A DNA stretch of 64,000 nucleotides from Pholiota molesta (taxonomy: Eukaryota > Basidiomycota > Agaricomycetes > Agaricales > Strophariaceae): NCBI GenBank assembly GCA_014925825.1, contig JACGCK010000002.1:682001-746000 (forward strand), read 5' to 3'. Position 1 is the first letter of the stretch; the number at the start of each line of letters is the position of its first letter. Below the pieces are notes generated by a model. It saw nothing but the letters and a program-made list of their open reading frames with translations. It ran no database searches and was not told where the DNA came from. Shown in pieces: positions 24,415 to 36,365 of the stretch. The position numbers and the translations under genes were made by a program.

Positions 24415-27400
24415 TCAATATATATCCATTTCATCACCCTCTTTAACTTCAACAACTCCAATATAATGATGTTGATTGTGGATGACTGGACGATCATCCT
24501 CGTCATCTGACTCTACCAATGTTGCACTTTCCCGCATGAGAATCCATTTTTTGTACAATGATTCTTGAAGCTCTCGCCCAAGAGCATGTCCAACTGGGAG
24601 GGGAACAGCATTCCCAATCTGTCGATGCATCTGTAATGAATTTCATTCAGTTGCATCCCAAGGGTTCATTAACCTGAGACATACAGTAACAACATTATTT
24701 CCGATTGATTCGAAGACAAAATTATCTGGGAAACCTTGTGATCTTGCCAATTCTCTAACGGTTAGCATCCGGTGGTCCTGACCATCTTCATAAATACCCA
24801 ACACATGTTGAGAATGTAACACGTACTCTGGGATGTAGAACGCGACACTGTTTCGCCGTCGGGTCCATATTGGTCACTGTCGTTTGAAATATTGAATCTT
24901 TGTCCACGCGCCCATAAAGACCTACACCTGATTAGTCCACTAGATATAAATGAGGCTTGATGATGAACATACCAGGCCGATAATGTTTTCGTCCAACTGA
25001 TGATGATGGATCAACGAATTGCCATTCAAGCATTCCGTTTGGCAGGTCTACCAAAATACTTAATTAAGATTATATGACGAGGCAAAAGTGGGTAACACAC
25101 CTCGATAATCAGCGTCGACACGAAATGGGATATTGATGACCCTTCAAAAAGAATTAACAACTATATTACTGCTAAAAATACATGAATACCTTTCGATTTT
25201 CCTGGCATCGAAACATCTTGTATATTGTTGAATGTCTTTTGATGGCTTTGTACGAGCCACAAGTTGATAGCGGGTTGCAGGCTCGTGATTGTAACCAATT
25301 TCACCTCGAAGACCGCAATAAGGTTGATCACCTTTCTGACAGTCATGTGAAGGTATAGAATTTTCGCGTTCCCGTCGTTCCTTTCTGCGGCTTGGGGGTT
25401 CTCGAGAGGGATTGGGATGTTTCCTACAAGATGATTCAGTAATGTTGAATCAGAGTGAACTTGATGACCCAATGCATGCATACCAATCAAAACGAGGCAG
25501 ATCAAAGATTGCGTCTGCAACGCTCACGAATGGGTGCTGTGCGATTCCATCGGCAAACCTTACCGGCATGAGTGAGTGAGATTTATCCTGTACTTTGACT
25601 GTTATCTGCAATGTCTTGTTTTCGGGGAAATCATGCGTCGGCTCTGGAAAATCTGGAAGGACCTGCCCTTCCTTCGCAGCAACAATAAAGAAGCGCATGC
25701 GTCGTTGTGGTGTCCCATAATGCCCCGCCTGTAATTGGCCAGTGCGAACTTGGTAGCTGACCAGATATCAGTTTGATGGGACAAATCAGATAAATAGAGG
25801 AATACTGACCCCATATCAAGCAATGCTCTCACAAAAAGCTTCAAGCCCCCGGATGAAATACCTCCCTTGGTTTTGTGGCTGTCAACTTGCTTTGCGTTGA
25901 GCGCGTATCGCAGGAACCCAGGAACATTTTCGAAGTAGCCAAATGACGGTGAGTAGTGATCCATATACGATAGGGTGGTCAAGATGAGATTGCTCTTCGT
26001 GTCTTCTGCACTCCTAAACATGTTTAACGTGGAATGGCTCTGGCTGTCATAGTATAAGAACCACTAAGGACATAATATTCCGAGTCAGTTCAATTGTAAC
26101 TCACCAAGGGAAGCCTGCAGTGATAACGTCAATTTCGCCGGGCTTTGGCTGCACTGGTACTGGTGTTTTGTCGTCGTACTTGTGCTTAGGAACCTCGACC
26201 TGATGGCCTTGTTGTGATTTAATGATATACCGAAGCATTTCATTGGCACACTGGTTCGAGACCAACGTTTCCGGAGAATTTCGACTGTTAACATTTTCAT
26301 GAGCAAGCAATTAGTGTTTACAAAAAAAAAGGACACATACGCAAACGTTCTTGCAGCACTGGGGCCTATTTCAATTGCATGCGTGATCTTGAGGCATTCA
26401 CTTCCTTCAGCCAGGCCACGACTGAAGGCACCGACCCCACCAAATAGATCCAATGTGTTCAGTGGCTTTCGCTTTTGTGTCTCGAGGAACTGATACAAGA
26501 GCTTTCTTTTTTCTAGTCGCTCTTTGCAGCATGGCGTACATACGTGGAGATCTCTCCACCCAAGATGCTGCCTATGTGCCCAATCTTTGACTTTGAGTTC
26601 TGGGAATGTATACTTGACGTAGAAGTGGTCGTACGACATCGCCAGCCAATCTTCTAGGGTATGATCGGGTGGCTGGAAAGATTCCATGCAAGGAACGTAG
26701 ATGATCTTCAAAAGATCATCGACCTTAAACATCACCGTTTCGTCGGTGAGGTACAATTGCCGCTATCAAAAGTCGTTAAGTATAAAGAATGAACGATAAG
26801 CACAAAGCAACCGAAGTAAGTACCTCATCTCTGAACAAGTTTGCAGGCATAACCCCCTTGAGATCTGAGATGCGCCCAACCTTTCTTGCTGTCACTTTCG
26901 GTTCTCTGATGTCTAAGTTGAGACCTGTGATGTATCCAATATGAGCAGGGCCTTTCTCCGCCCGATAGAGAACAAAATCTTCATAATGGTAGGTTGTGCC
27001 ACCGAATGCAACGCCGTTCTGGTTTCCAAATTCGTCCTTGCAAACGCGAGGATCCATGTCGGCCTCACGCTGCTGCAGGAGAGGGCATACCGGACAGTTG
27101 TCGGGTGGTGTTTGGGATGCGAATAATTCTAACCGCGCATTGTCGATAGAAGTGAATGCACCTACACCAAGGGTGTGCATGAATCTATCCCATAACCTTT
27201 CAGCAAAATTTCACGGCGGAGAATAAGGAGGGCATACTTGCAAACAAAGTGATCTGGCTTGTCGGGAGGGGGAAGAGCAGGTGCGAAATGGACTTCGACT
27301 TTCGCAACAATGTCGTTAAACTTGACTGTATCGCAATGGTCTGCCAAAAAGAGCTCTTGAGGGTTTGCTAGCTCACCCAAAAACGTTTTTGATCCATGGT

Positions 27401-29226
27401 TAAACCACTGAACATGGGCGACCTGGTTGGCGACGACAAAGTACATTATTTTCGCAAACCTAGAGCCTGGATAAGGTAGAGTTCATATAAGCATAGAAAA
27501 ACCAAAAGTGCATACCAAAAATAATCATATAATTGAGCATTTTCAGGGAGCAGACTCTCCTTCATGGGCATTTCCTCGTCGCCGGGAACCAAAACAACAT
27601 CTCCAACCTAGGCCAGAAGGTGGAAGTGAGATAATCCTTCACCAACATTGCAAACCCACATACCCGGTAAATCTTCCCATCGACCTGCACCTCCGTATAG
27701 CAGTCATAATCCATCGACACCCTGTTGATCTTATTGGAGCTGACCATCTTCTTCACGCGCGTTAGTTCAATTAACTCCCACAGCCGTCTTCGTGCCTTCT
27801 TCTGTCTCCTCTCCAGCGCAGCTTTATCCACAGGCGGCGGCGCACCCCCCACAACCATGATCTCTTCGCGGAAGTACCCCTCGGCTAGTTTCGCAATGCG
27901 CGGCGTTACTCGTGTCGGGTTCTGGTTCTCCGGCCTCAGCACTGCGAGGTCGATATCGCGCCGCAGAGAGATTTTTGGCGGGGCTCTGGGCTGAGCGCGT
28001 CTCTCATGCCTGGCGCGCGAGGTTTTGGACCTGGCGGGAGCCTGAAGCAAGATGTGTTTGACGAAGGGAACGGCCATGATTTTGGACGGGTCGTGCTCCT
28101 CGAGGATAATGTCTTGAATCTGGACGATCTAGTTCAAAGCGCTCTTCAGCTCTAATTTATTTTATGTAGTAAAAACGCGACTGCGATGCTTACATTTTCC
28201 CATATGTCGCTCTTGACAAAAGTGCGGCCCATCAATGTCTTCGATTCAAATTTGTGGAGAAAGGAAGAAAAGTCCTCTCTTGGCCGCTCCAGCGCGCGCG
28301 ATATCACAATCTGCGCAATCCGGTGTGGGGTGCAGAAATGTTGCCAATGTTCGCTGTATTTTTGTGACGGCGAGCGCAAGATATACCACGCGTATTGCGT
28401 CTCGATATAGAACGGCCTGCGCAAAGCGAAAATAATCAGCATACTAGTATCAATAATCCGGACGGCAGAAATTCTCGTCCAACTCAGACAGAAGTAAAAA
28501 TGAACTGACTCTGCATCCATAGAATAATCCACCGAATATCTTAATATTGCACTCAAGTTCACATAAAGCGGCTCGGCGTCGCCATCCTCCTGCCCCTCGT
28601 CTTCGTCATTCTCATAGTACGCTGTCACCAGCCCCGCGGCCTCGAACTGGCGGTCCACGCCGTCGTCCTGCTCCAGCGCGTCGAGCGTGACCATCTCGTG
28701 GCCGTGCTTCGGGTCGAAGATGGCGAAGTCGTCAAGCAGCCGGATAGGCTTCTGACCGCTGTCTTCCTCGTCCTCGTCCTCGTCTGGATCCTCGCCTTGA
28801 ATGACGAGTTTATCCGTCTCACGAATTTCCTTACGGTTATCGGGTTTGCGATACCGCTGGGCTATGTAGAACAAAAAAAAAACGACAAAGAAATCGACAA
28901 ATAATTCAGTTAATGGCCAATGCAAACGGAACAACACGACGAAGAAATACACACACCCTTTGGTAACTGTCTGCGCTTCGGCCTCTAAAGAATACATTAA
29001 TTAGTCCAGCACGCATAATATCTCGACCACCAAGTACAGTCATTATGATAAAAAAACACACCCCAACTTCAGCAACCACATCCGCCTTCCTCTTCCCAAG
29101 CGAACTGGAGGTAGCACTCGACGAGCCCACGGACGGGCTGCGCGACTGACCGTCGCTAGCACTGGCAGCCAGCAAATTTGCCTCCGCGGGAAAGGACACT
29201 TCGAACCAGCTCCGTCTTGGGGGCAT
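24415..29226 (-). CDS. DNMT1: DNMT1-type maintenance DNA (cytosine-5) methyltransferase
   Basis: Methylates cytosine in DNA, usually copying marks after replication. The start at 29226 ([20 protein letters not shown]) precedes an NLS-like GKRKADV. A replication-foci (RFD) domain follows at about 28230-28830, with [20 protein letters not shown]. Two BAH domains come next, at about 27150-27640 ([14 protein letters not shown]) and 26600-27000 ([19 protein letters not shown]). The methyltransferase domain has motif [16 protein letters not shown] near 26420-26465, motif IV GFPCQSHS with the catalytic Cys split by an intron at 26044-26104, motif [10 protein letters not shown] near 25925-25950, motif [18 protein letters not shown] near 25675-25715 and motif X RQIGNAVP near 24605-24628. 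The stop is at 24415-24417. No CXXC zinc finger was seen between RFD and BAH, as is usual in fungi. About 15 introns. Confidence 0.93.
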
Positions 29227-30463
29227 TCCGTGCGGATTCCAGTTGTCGTATGTAGCAGCAGTTCTCTTATTTCAACTCCAACGTGGACTTCCAGTTATTC
29301 TAGAACACGCCTATGCGTGTGTATATTCTCGTAAAGGCTGGAAACTAGTTTTCAACCAGTTTTTCCAAAGAAAACACGAGAGCAGAAAGAAGTTCGGATT
29401 TTAGTGGTAGATAGCGATGCAAATCAGATATTAGATGTTCCAGTGTGAATAGAAACCAGCGCAGGCAAGAGCGCAGGTGGTATGTAACAGAGTCAAGGTA
29501 GACAACACGAACAGTATGTACGGTCCGTGCGCACAAGATACATCCCATATCTTCGCGCGGCGGATCAACACGGTCCGCTAAGGTCAGGGCTGTAACGCAC
29601 AACTCTCATCCTTTGCAATCCAGCCAAATCGTGTATATCATTGGGCTTCCAGTCATATCATCGCCTCTCTCGCGACTACTTAGATACCTGACTAGAAAAG
29701 GAAAAGGAAAGAAACACGAATGAGTAATTTGTAGGAAATGGACTGGGGGAGGCTGGCATTCATTCTGTCGTTGACGGTTGGTTGACGGGTCGGACATCGT
29801 TGCAGTAGCAGGTCACATCGACGATTATGAAACGATAAAGAGTCGATGGGGTGAATGGAAGGATCGGGATATGGCGACGGTGTTCGTGATACTGGGGATC
29901 AAGTCTTCTTTCTGGTCAATGATATCCCAAGGTGTCAATAGTCCGTGTATGGTATGAGATTTCCACAGAACCCGTAAGGCTGGCCACCGTCCATTATCCA
30001 TGAGTGACATGCCGTGCTGTGTCGTATTTTAGAATAATAGAATAAACAGAAGCCGCGGATATCAAGAAGGAAAAGAAAAAGATCGTGAAAGCGGTTAGAA
30101 CGATACAGAACGAGGGACACGAGGAGAGTATGAACAAAACATAGTTGGTAGTCTATTTGGAAGACGCACAAAAAGTCCAGGGAAGAAAAGTTGAGAAGTA
30201 ATGCCCCATAGTATTACATAGAATGATAGAAAGGAAGGTATCAAGGAACATATAGAGACGGCGGTGATTCGACAAGAATGCCTACGGGTTCGGTGTTAGC
30301 TTCAGAGTCCGGTGATTGTTTAATGTGTTAGCGTGATGCCATTCGGATGGATGGCTGGCTCTGACAATGCGCCTTCTGTGATGTCCGAGGATCCACTAAC
30401 ACCATCTTGGTGGAAGTCTGTGTAACATATGAGGGAATGAAGCTAAAACGTGTAGTTCACATG
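29227..30463. promoter_or_regulatory. DNMT1 promoter and HOG1 3' region
   Basis: About 1.2 kb between the DNMT1 start and the HOG1 stop, both on the minus strand. It should hold the DNMT1 promoter and the HOG1 3' untranslated region. Small frames at 29345-30171 (-) have no recognisable domain. I see no RNA gene or repeat. Confidence 0.4.
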
Positions 30464-32049
30464 TCACGCACCGAGAATTTCATTGTACATCATGACTTTC
30501 CAAGTATCCACGGGAAGATCGGCGTCGTTGAAACTCCAATCGAATCTTTCGTTGGAAATAGGTTCATCGGTAGGATCATGATAGGGCGCGACGTATTCAT
30601 GCGCTAGCGATTGAGTAGCGTCTATCCGTTTTCTGGGATCGAAAACGAGCATCTTCTCAAGGAGATCGATGGCTGTGCCGATGACGTAGTTAATACCGGG
30701 ACTATACGAAAGTAAACATGACAAACCATCAGGATCGTTGGTACGGAGTTTCTGGCTGAAAGGGATGCGCTCGCGCTTTGGTAGGCTTTGTACGAATCGG
30801 AGGGTCTGCGGGAAAATAAGCACTCGTATATCTTATCAGATGATAGTCTTACGTTTTCGCTTGCAATGCTCTCAATGACATCATCAGGAGGTGTCCCAGC
30901 AATTCTGTGATGATCGAAAATTGGTTGACATCTAAACACGAGGTGAATAAAAAATTGTCGCGAAGTTTGTAAAAGACGCACGATCTTTTCCTGGGAACAA
31001 AGGTTTCCCTTCGAGCATCTCTGCGAAAATGCATCCCGTACTCCAGATGTCGACGGCAACGTCGTACTTTTGCCAGGTGAGCATGATTTCGGGAGCGCGA
31101 TAGTATCTCGTCGAGACGTATCCCGTCATTTGAGGATCTTGAATACGGGCTAGACCGAAATCGCAGATCTGCCGAAATAGCAGTCAGTCAGACTAATCAT
31201 ACGTGGGTGCGAAGGATCCGCACCTTTAGATCACAGTTCTCGTTGACAAGAATGTTGCTGGGTTTCTAAGAAGCAAGTGAGTAGGAGCCGGGATGATAGA
31301 ACCAGCAGAGTATAATAAAACGTACGAGATCACGATGAACGACACCAGCAGAGTGGACGTATTTTAGACCGCGCTAGACAACCAAGCTTTAGATAAATGG
31401 AGCGAAGTGTACGGACTAGTACATACCAGAATTTGATAGAGGAAGTATTGGATGAACTGCTTCTCGAGCGGTCGAGAGGTGAGCAGGCGGTGGAGATCAG
31501 TTCCGAGGAGCTCTGTGACAAAGTACCTAGAAAAGTGTTAGGCTGAAAAAGAGGAGTAGCGCAGAGTGCACGACGAACAGATCTTCGAGGGGAGAAATGA
31601 AGACATCGCTGAGGCTGATGATCTAGAGAGGACATGAGCAGCGGGGCGGAGGCGAGAGGAAGCGCAGACGCACATTTTCGTGTTGGATGTGCTTGAGGAG
31701 TTTGAGCTCGCGATAGGTGCGCTTGCTGAGGACTGGCGTGCTGAAGGGCTTCATGATCTTCTTAATCGCAACAGAGGCACCTGTGAGCTGATCCTTGGCA
31801 GAGCTGGGGACGGGGTGAGAGGTGGAGTGGGGAGTACACGCAGAAGACTAACCAGACAAGACCGAAGGCACCTGGGGAAAAGAGTGAGATGGAGCAGGGC
31901 AGACAGGGGAATAAGGCTCACCCATGCCGACGGGCTGGAGGTCGACATATCTGGTGGTGACCTGGGGAAGGGTGAGTAGGAGCGGGGTGGAGAAGAGAGA
32001 GACGGACCTCGAAGGACGTGCCGAAGATGCTGAGCTTGACGAAGGACAT
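30464..32049 (-). CDS. HOG1: Stress-activated MAP kinase Hog1 (p38 type)
   Basis: Ser/Thr MAP kinase of the osmotic and oxidative stress pathway, activated by Pbs2-type MAPKK. The start at 32049 gives [16 protein letters not shown], the usual Hog1 N-terminus. The Gly loop GMGAFGLVCSA and [20 protein letters not shown] lie near 31735-31935. Catalytic [12 protein letters not shown] and DFGLARI lie near 31145-31360. The activation loop TGY near 31124-31132 is diagnostic of Hog1/p38 rather than Fus3 (TEY) kinases, followed by [20 protein letters not shown]. The common docking region [16 protein letters not shown] lies near 30490-30540, and the protein ends NEILGA with TGA at 30464-30466. About ten short introns. 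Divergent from MCR1 with about 350 bp shared promoter. Confidence 0.96.
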
Positions 32050-32398
32050 TGGTGGACGGTGGGGGTGGTTGCAAGTCAAGAGCCAGTCCGATCTGCTTTT
32101 CAAGGAACTCGGTCACGGCTCTGCGCGTGCCTCCTTTCTCACTCCCCACTTTTCCTCTCCGGCCCTCCCTCCGCTCCGCCATCCACACCCACTGCCCCCC
32201 TACATGCCCCCCGCGCCCATTGCCGCCGCCGCCGCCGCCGTGCCCAACGTCGCCAGCGTCCTGCAGCCCACGGCAGGGCGCTATATTGGAGCATCTATGA
32301 CGCAATGGCTGATTTGCCGGACCCTTGTGTGAAAATTTGATCCCCAATCACGCACGTCGATGATCGCACGCACGCGCGCACTTGTCCTCATACCAAAC
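32050..32398. promoter_or_regulatory. Bidirectional promoter HOG1 / MCR1
   Basis: About 350 bp (310 if MCR1 starts at 32360) separate the divergent HOG1 and MCR1 starts, so both promoters share this stretch. It is GC-rich, pyrimidine-rich on the plus strand, and holds a run of CCG repeats at about 32222-32240. Long frames on both strands here are GC-driven chance frames. Confidence 0.6.
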
Positions 32399-33791
32399 AT
32401 GTCATTATTCCTGCGATCGTCTCTCCGGACATCCAAGGCAAGTCTCTCTCACCCCGTGCTTCCACTCCATGCCTCCTGCTGATCCCCGCGTCCGCACAGC
32501 TCGCGTTCAGCTCTCGCTCCTACGCGACTGCCACCCCCGCCGCAGCAAAATCAAAACAGCCCCTCGTCCTTCTCGCTTTGGGCATCACCTCCGGAGCCGG
32601 TTACCTCTACCTTGACCGCACCGCGCCCCCACCCAAACCCAAGCAGGAGAAGAGCCCCCTCGACCCCCAAAACTTCATCGACTTTAAGCTAAAAAAGGTC
32701 GTGCCTTACAACCACAACACCGCCAGGTCCGCTGCCATTTCTGCCTTTCGAGTACTTCCGTTGCTGACCTCCAACTTTCCTAGCTTTGTCTTTGAGCTGC
32801 CCAACGATGAGCCTCGCTCATTCCCGTTGCCTCCTGCCTCCTAGTCAGAGCCAGCAATCCCGACGATCTCAAGGATGCCAAGGACAAGCCTGTCATTCGT
32901 CCTTACACCCCAGTTAGCCCACCCGATGCCCCAGGCGAGCTGACGCTCCTCATCAAAAAGTACGACACTGGCAACATGTCCAAATACATCCACTCCCTCA
33001 AGGTTGGTTTTCTTACTAATTCTGACGAATCTTGCTGACACTATTCTCGACGCGCATAGGAAGGGGATACGCTTGCTATTAAAGGTCCTATTGCCAAGTT
33101 CCCTTACCAAGGTGCGCAACTTGATGAAATACCGCACTGTTTCCAACACGTAATGTCGTTTTTAGCCAACGAGTTCGAAGAAGTTGCTCTAATTGGAGGC
33201 GGAAGTGGAATGTCTGTTCATTTTCTTCCAATCCAAGCTCCCCGAGACTCACGCTCTATATTTAATGCGCAACAGCACCCCTCTCTACCAAATCCTCACC
33301 CACGCGCTCGCTGACAAGAACAACACGACAAAGTTCAAGCTCATCTACGCCAACGTCACCGAAAAGGACATCCTCCTCCGCGAAGAGCTCGACACCCTCA
33401 AGGCCAAATTCCCCAAGACCTTTGATGTCGTGTACCTGCTCGACAAGGCCTCTGAGGGGTGGAAGGGCCCAGTTGGATTTGTCACTGCGGACATCATCAA
33501 GGCCAATGTCGGCTCTCCTGACTTGAAGGAGAAGGTCAAGATCTTTGTGTGCGGTAAGTGATCCTCTTAATATTTTTTTTTTTGGAGGAAATGGTTATAA
33601 ACTGGTTCTTGGCATCAGGTCCCCCTCCTCAGGTCGCTTCTGTTGCAGGCAAGAAGGCTGGCATGAAGCAAGGCGAGATTGGCGGAGTCCTCAAAGAGCT
33701 CGGCTACACTTCAGACCAGGTATGTGCTTCCCTTGCATCCGCAGAAATAATTTTTAATCGCAGTATCTCTTCCCAGGTTTTCAAATTTTAA
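32399..33791 (+). CDS. MCR1: NADH-cytochrome b5 reductase, mitochondrial (Mcr1); apparent 1-nt frame break
   Basis: FAD enzyme passing electrons from NADH to cytochrome b5 or other acceptors in the mitochondrial outer membrane or intermembrane space. The start is 32399 (or in-frame ATG 32360). The N-terminus LRSSLRTSK...SSRSYATATP is a presequence, followed by a membrane segment LVLLALGITSGAGYLYL. The FAD domain has KPVIRPYTPVSPPD near 32890-32935 and GPIAKFPYQ; NAD binding has ALIGGGSGITPLYQIL across an intron and KIFVCGPPPQ near 33540-33635. It ends GYTSDQVFKF with TAA. Intron 1 (32438-32499) is GC-AG. At 32810-32813 the frame breaks: FVFELPNDE runs into a stop, while ASLIPVASCLLVRA continues in the next frame; one extra G would restore it. 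Two explanations are possible: a read error (favoured) or a real null allele. Confidence 0.88.
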
Positions 33792-35877
33792 TCGACACTC
33801 ACATACCCACAAATTTATCCAATCATCTACTCATATATTGCTGTGCTAGACTATCTTTAAAGCTTTACATAAATAAAACATCTGAATAGAGTCGGAAAAA
33901 TACCAACGCTTTGCACTCGCCGGCTGCTCGTGGAATTTCGCGTTGTGAGCTCAAAGCTATTTTAATTCGCAGGCGTCGACGTCATAGACCCGGGTGAGGT
34001 TCGGACTCGGGGACTCGGTGCGTCACCCACCCTTTTTAACCTTCAGTGAATTAGGTTAAATATGTATCAGAGTTCATATGATAGCAGACACAGGATACTG
34101 TGATATGGCAGTGCATTGGATCCATCGACATCAATCGCAGTACTACTATTTTAATTGCCATGATTCATGGTACATGTACAACCACAACGTCAAGCTCGTG
34201 TCAAGCTTTGATTATCGCGAACCCGGAGATGCTTCCAACGACGTCATACTTCTTCCCGAGTATGTAAAGCAAAAAAAAAACATGATGCCACTGCCATCAA
34301 GCAGTTCGAAATTGTACTCATCTACATCATCGTCCATGTCATTCCAACGGCGATCAACAAGTTAAGCAGGCTGTGTTTTGTGATGAGGAGGATGAATCGA
34401 AGTCGAACCCGGAGTCCGCCGGTAACTGTATATGTAGTCTCTCAAGCTTCAAATTCAAAATTTGAGTTTTTTTGGGGTGCACGCTGCCTCATACATCACT
34501 GGGCGTCGTCATACTATGCATACTTCCTGTCAATGGCGGAAATACATCCCAGGAGAGGAGGTGCAACGATTCGGCTGGTAAATTAATCTATGGAAGGATT
34601 TTTTTCGTCATTCTTCTGTGCTGAATTGCGCTGATTACAATTTGAAGTGAGGCCTTGAGGCCGATCCACCATCCATTTCAAAATTGAATGATGTATGCAG
34701 GCGCAGACGGAGGATTCAAGTATGCATGTATGTATAGCGCATATGATTTCTTGGCTGCCCCATAATTGAATGTGTTCAAGACAAACTTACAGCTGTTTGG
34801 GCTAGCTGGCATTGGAGCAGTATTACAACACTTGGTGTCTTATTGGTACTAGAACTTTTCTACAGATAAAAAAGAAAGTGTCCGCCGTGTTCAAGTGGAT
34901 CCAAAGTGTCGCTGCTGTTGCCTGACGCCGCTACCAGGTACAATATTTAACAAGGGTCATACAGGTATCGACGGGATTTATGTGCTGGGTCAAGGATACA
35001 GTGTTGACCTCCAAAAGCTACAAGGTTGTGCCACAACATCTCCAAGGCAGAGTATAAAGCACTCGGTCACTCTGGCTACAGTATTGACATCTCCAAGCAT
35101 TTCCAGCCGCAATACAAGGAATATTGCAAATTTTATAGTGACTTCAACACTACTACTAAGGTTGAAGTAACTTTCTACTGTGCTTGTAGTCATCGTTGTA
35201 GGACATCGATATCGAGGATCGTCGACAATTCCGGACAAAGATATCAGCTGAATAATTCTTTCAGTATTTGGGAACAAGGTCGACTGAATTTGAGATGAAG
35301 CACATCGCATCTTATCATAATGCCTATAGCCTTGAGGTTTAATGTGGGTGCCTTTGCATCTCTCTTCCATCTGCATATTAGGCGTCTCGTGTGAGATATC
35401 GAGCTCACGAGGCCTTTGCTAGTCGTTTTTCGGAAAAAGATCAAGAGAACACTGCAGGGGTATCAGTGTCGCGCCCGAATTTGGCCACTGCTTTGTGCCG
35501 GAAGAGGAAGGAGGGCGAGCTTCGCGCCGAAAGCGGACAAGGCGAAGGCCAAAAACAGACGCTACCTTGTACTCCCGCTAGACGGTGGGTGCGCGCTGGT
35601 CGTATATATACTGGAGGACAATGGGAGAGCCAGCTTCAACCTGCGCTGCCATCATTGATCTGATTAGGCACTCGCTACCCGCACATTGTCTTCACTTTCA
35701 CCTCGAAGAGAGACCTTACCACACGCCTATTATTGGCCTGCTACGCGCGACGCGCCTGCTACTACACCAAACAACCTACCTCATACCCGCCTACAGACCC
35801 TGTCCCTGGCGCCTTGGCTTCATTGTCCACCAAATTAACATCAATACCATTACACGCACCGATTTTAAGTAATCACT
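33792..35877. other. Gene-poor interval with possible degenerate coding remnants
   Basis: About 2.1 kb with no convincing intact gene. A tandem pair of GGACTCGG lies near 33994-34009. Between 34890 and 35300 there are open frames in more than one phase with related short segments (GQGYSVDLQKLQ and GHSGYSIDISKHFQ), suggesting decayed coding sequence. The minus strand near 34300-34370 gives a short acidic peptide (DMDDDVDEYNFELLDGSG). From about 35410 the base composition rises in GC towards the next gene. None of this is assignable. Confidence 0.35.
35603..35610 (+). promoter_or_regulatory. TATA-like element
   Basis: TATATATA about 270 bp upstream of the ATG at 35878. It could serve the small ORF there; transcription from it is not shown. 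Confidence 0.3.
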
Positions 35878-36087
35878 ATGCCGTCCTACTTCTCCGCGCC
35901 CTCCTCGCCCACTTTTGGATTCTTCCCCACGGGCACGACGTCACCCAACACTTTTGCCGGGTTCCACCAGAACCCCCGCGATGCGCACAACATGTACGCT
36001 ACATTAGGATCGACGCGGTCGACGCAGGGGAGCCAGCCCGCGCAGGGTGGCAAGGCGGTGCTGAAGAGGTTTCTGTGGCTACTGTAG
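35878..36087 (+). CDS. Small hypothetical protein (69 aa)
   Basis: An uninterrupted frame MPSYFSAPSSPTFGFFPTGT to a TAG at 36085-36087. It is Ser/Pro/Gly-rich and ends with a short basic-hydrophobic tail KAVLKRFLWLL. No domain is recognised. In favour of a real gene: GC-rich, coding-like composition starting right at the ATG, a leader of about 270 bp from a TATA-like element, and a position between two transcribed genes. Against: it is short, and no homologue is known to me. It could also be a first exon of a longer gene. Confidence 0.4.
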   Translation: MPSYFSAPSSPTFGFFPTGTTSPNTFAGFHQNPRDAHNMYATLGSTRSTQGSQPAQGGKAVLKRFLWLL

Positions 36088-36365
36088 AGCGAGCCAACTG
36101 GAGGAAGAGAACCTAATACCATGATCAACACGAACGCTCATTACACATACCACACTCACTCACATTTTTCTTTTTCTTCATCCTCATATATCCTTATTGC
36201 ATCGTATACTACCACATAGACATCCACTGTTGTATCCATAGCATAGCTCACCTTGAAACCAATGCCCCATGCCGGGTAAAACTTGCTTGACCGGGCCGCG
36301 GTGCTGCTGAGTTGATCTGTTTTTGGCTGGGAGGTGCACGTCCCTTTTGTACCTTGGCCGCCACC

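Noticed and set aside
31751..32347. 198-codon minus-strand ORF over the HOG1 start and promoter
   Set aside because: It uses a different frame from the HOG1 exons, is Pro/Arg/Gly-rich and crosses the GC-rich bidirectional promoter.
32399..33791. Calling MCR1 a pseudogene because of its frame break
   Set aside because: Everything else (presequence, FAD and NAD motifs, splice sites, stop) is intact, and two other conserved genes show the same one-G defect, so sequence error is the simpler reading.
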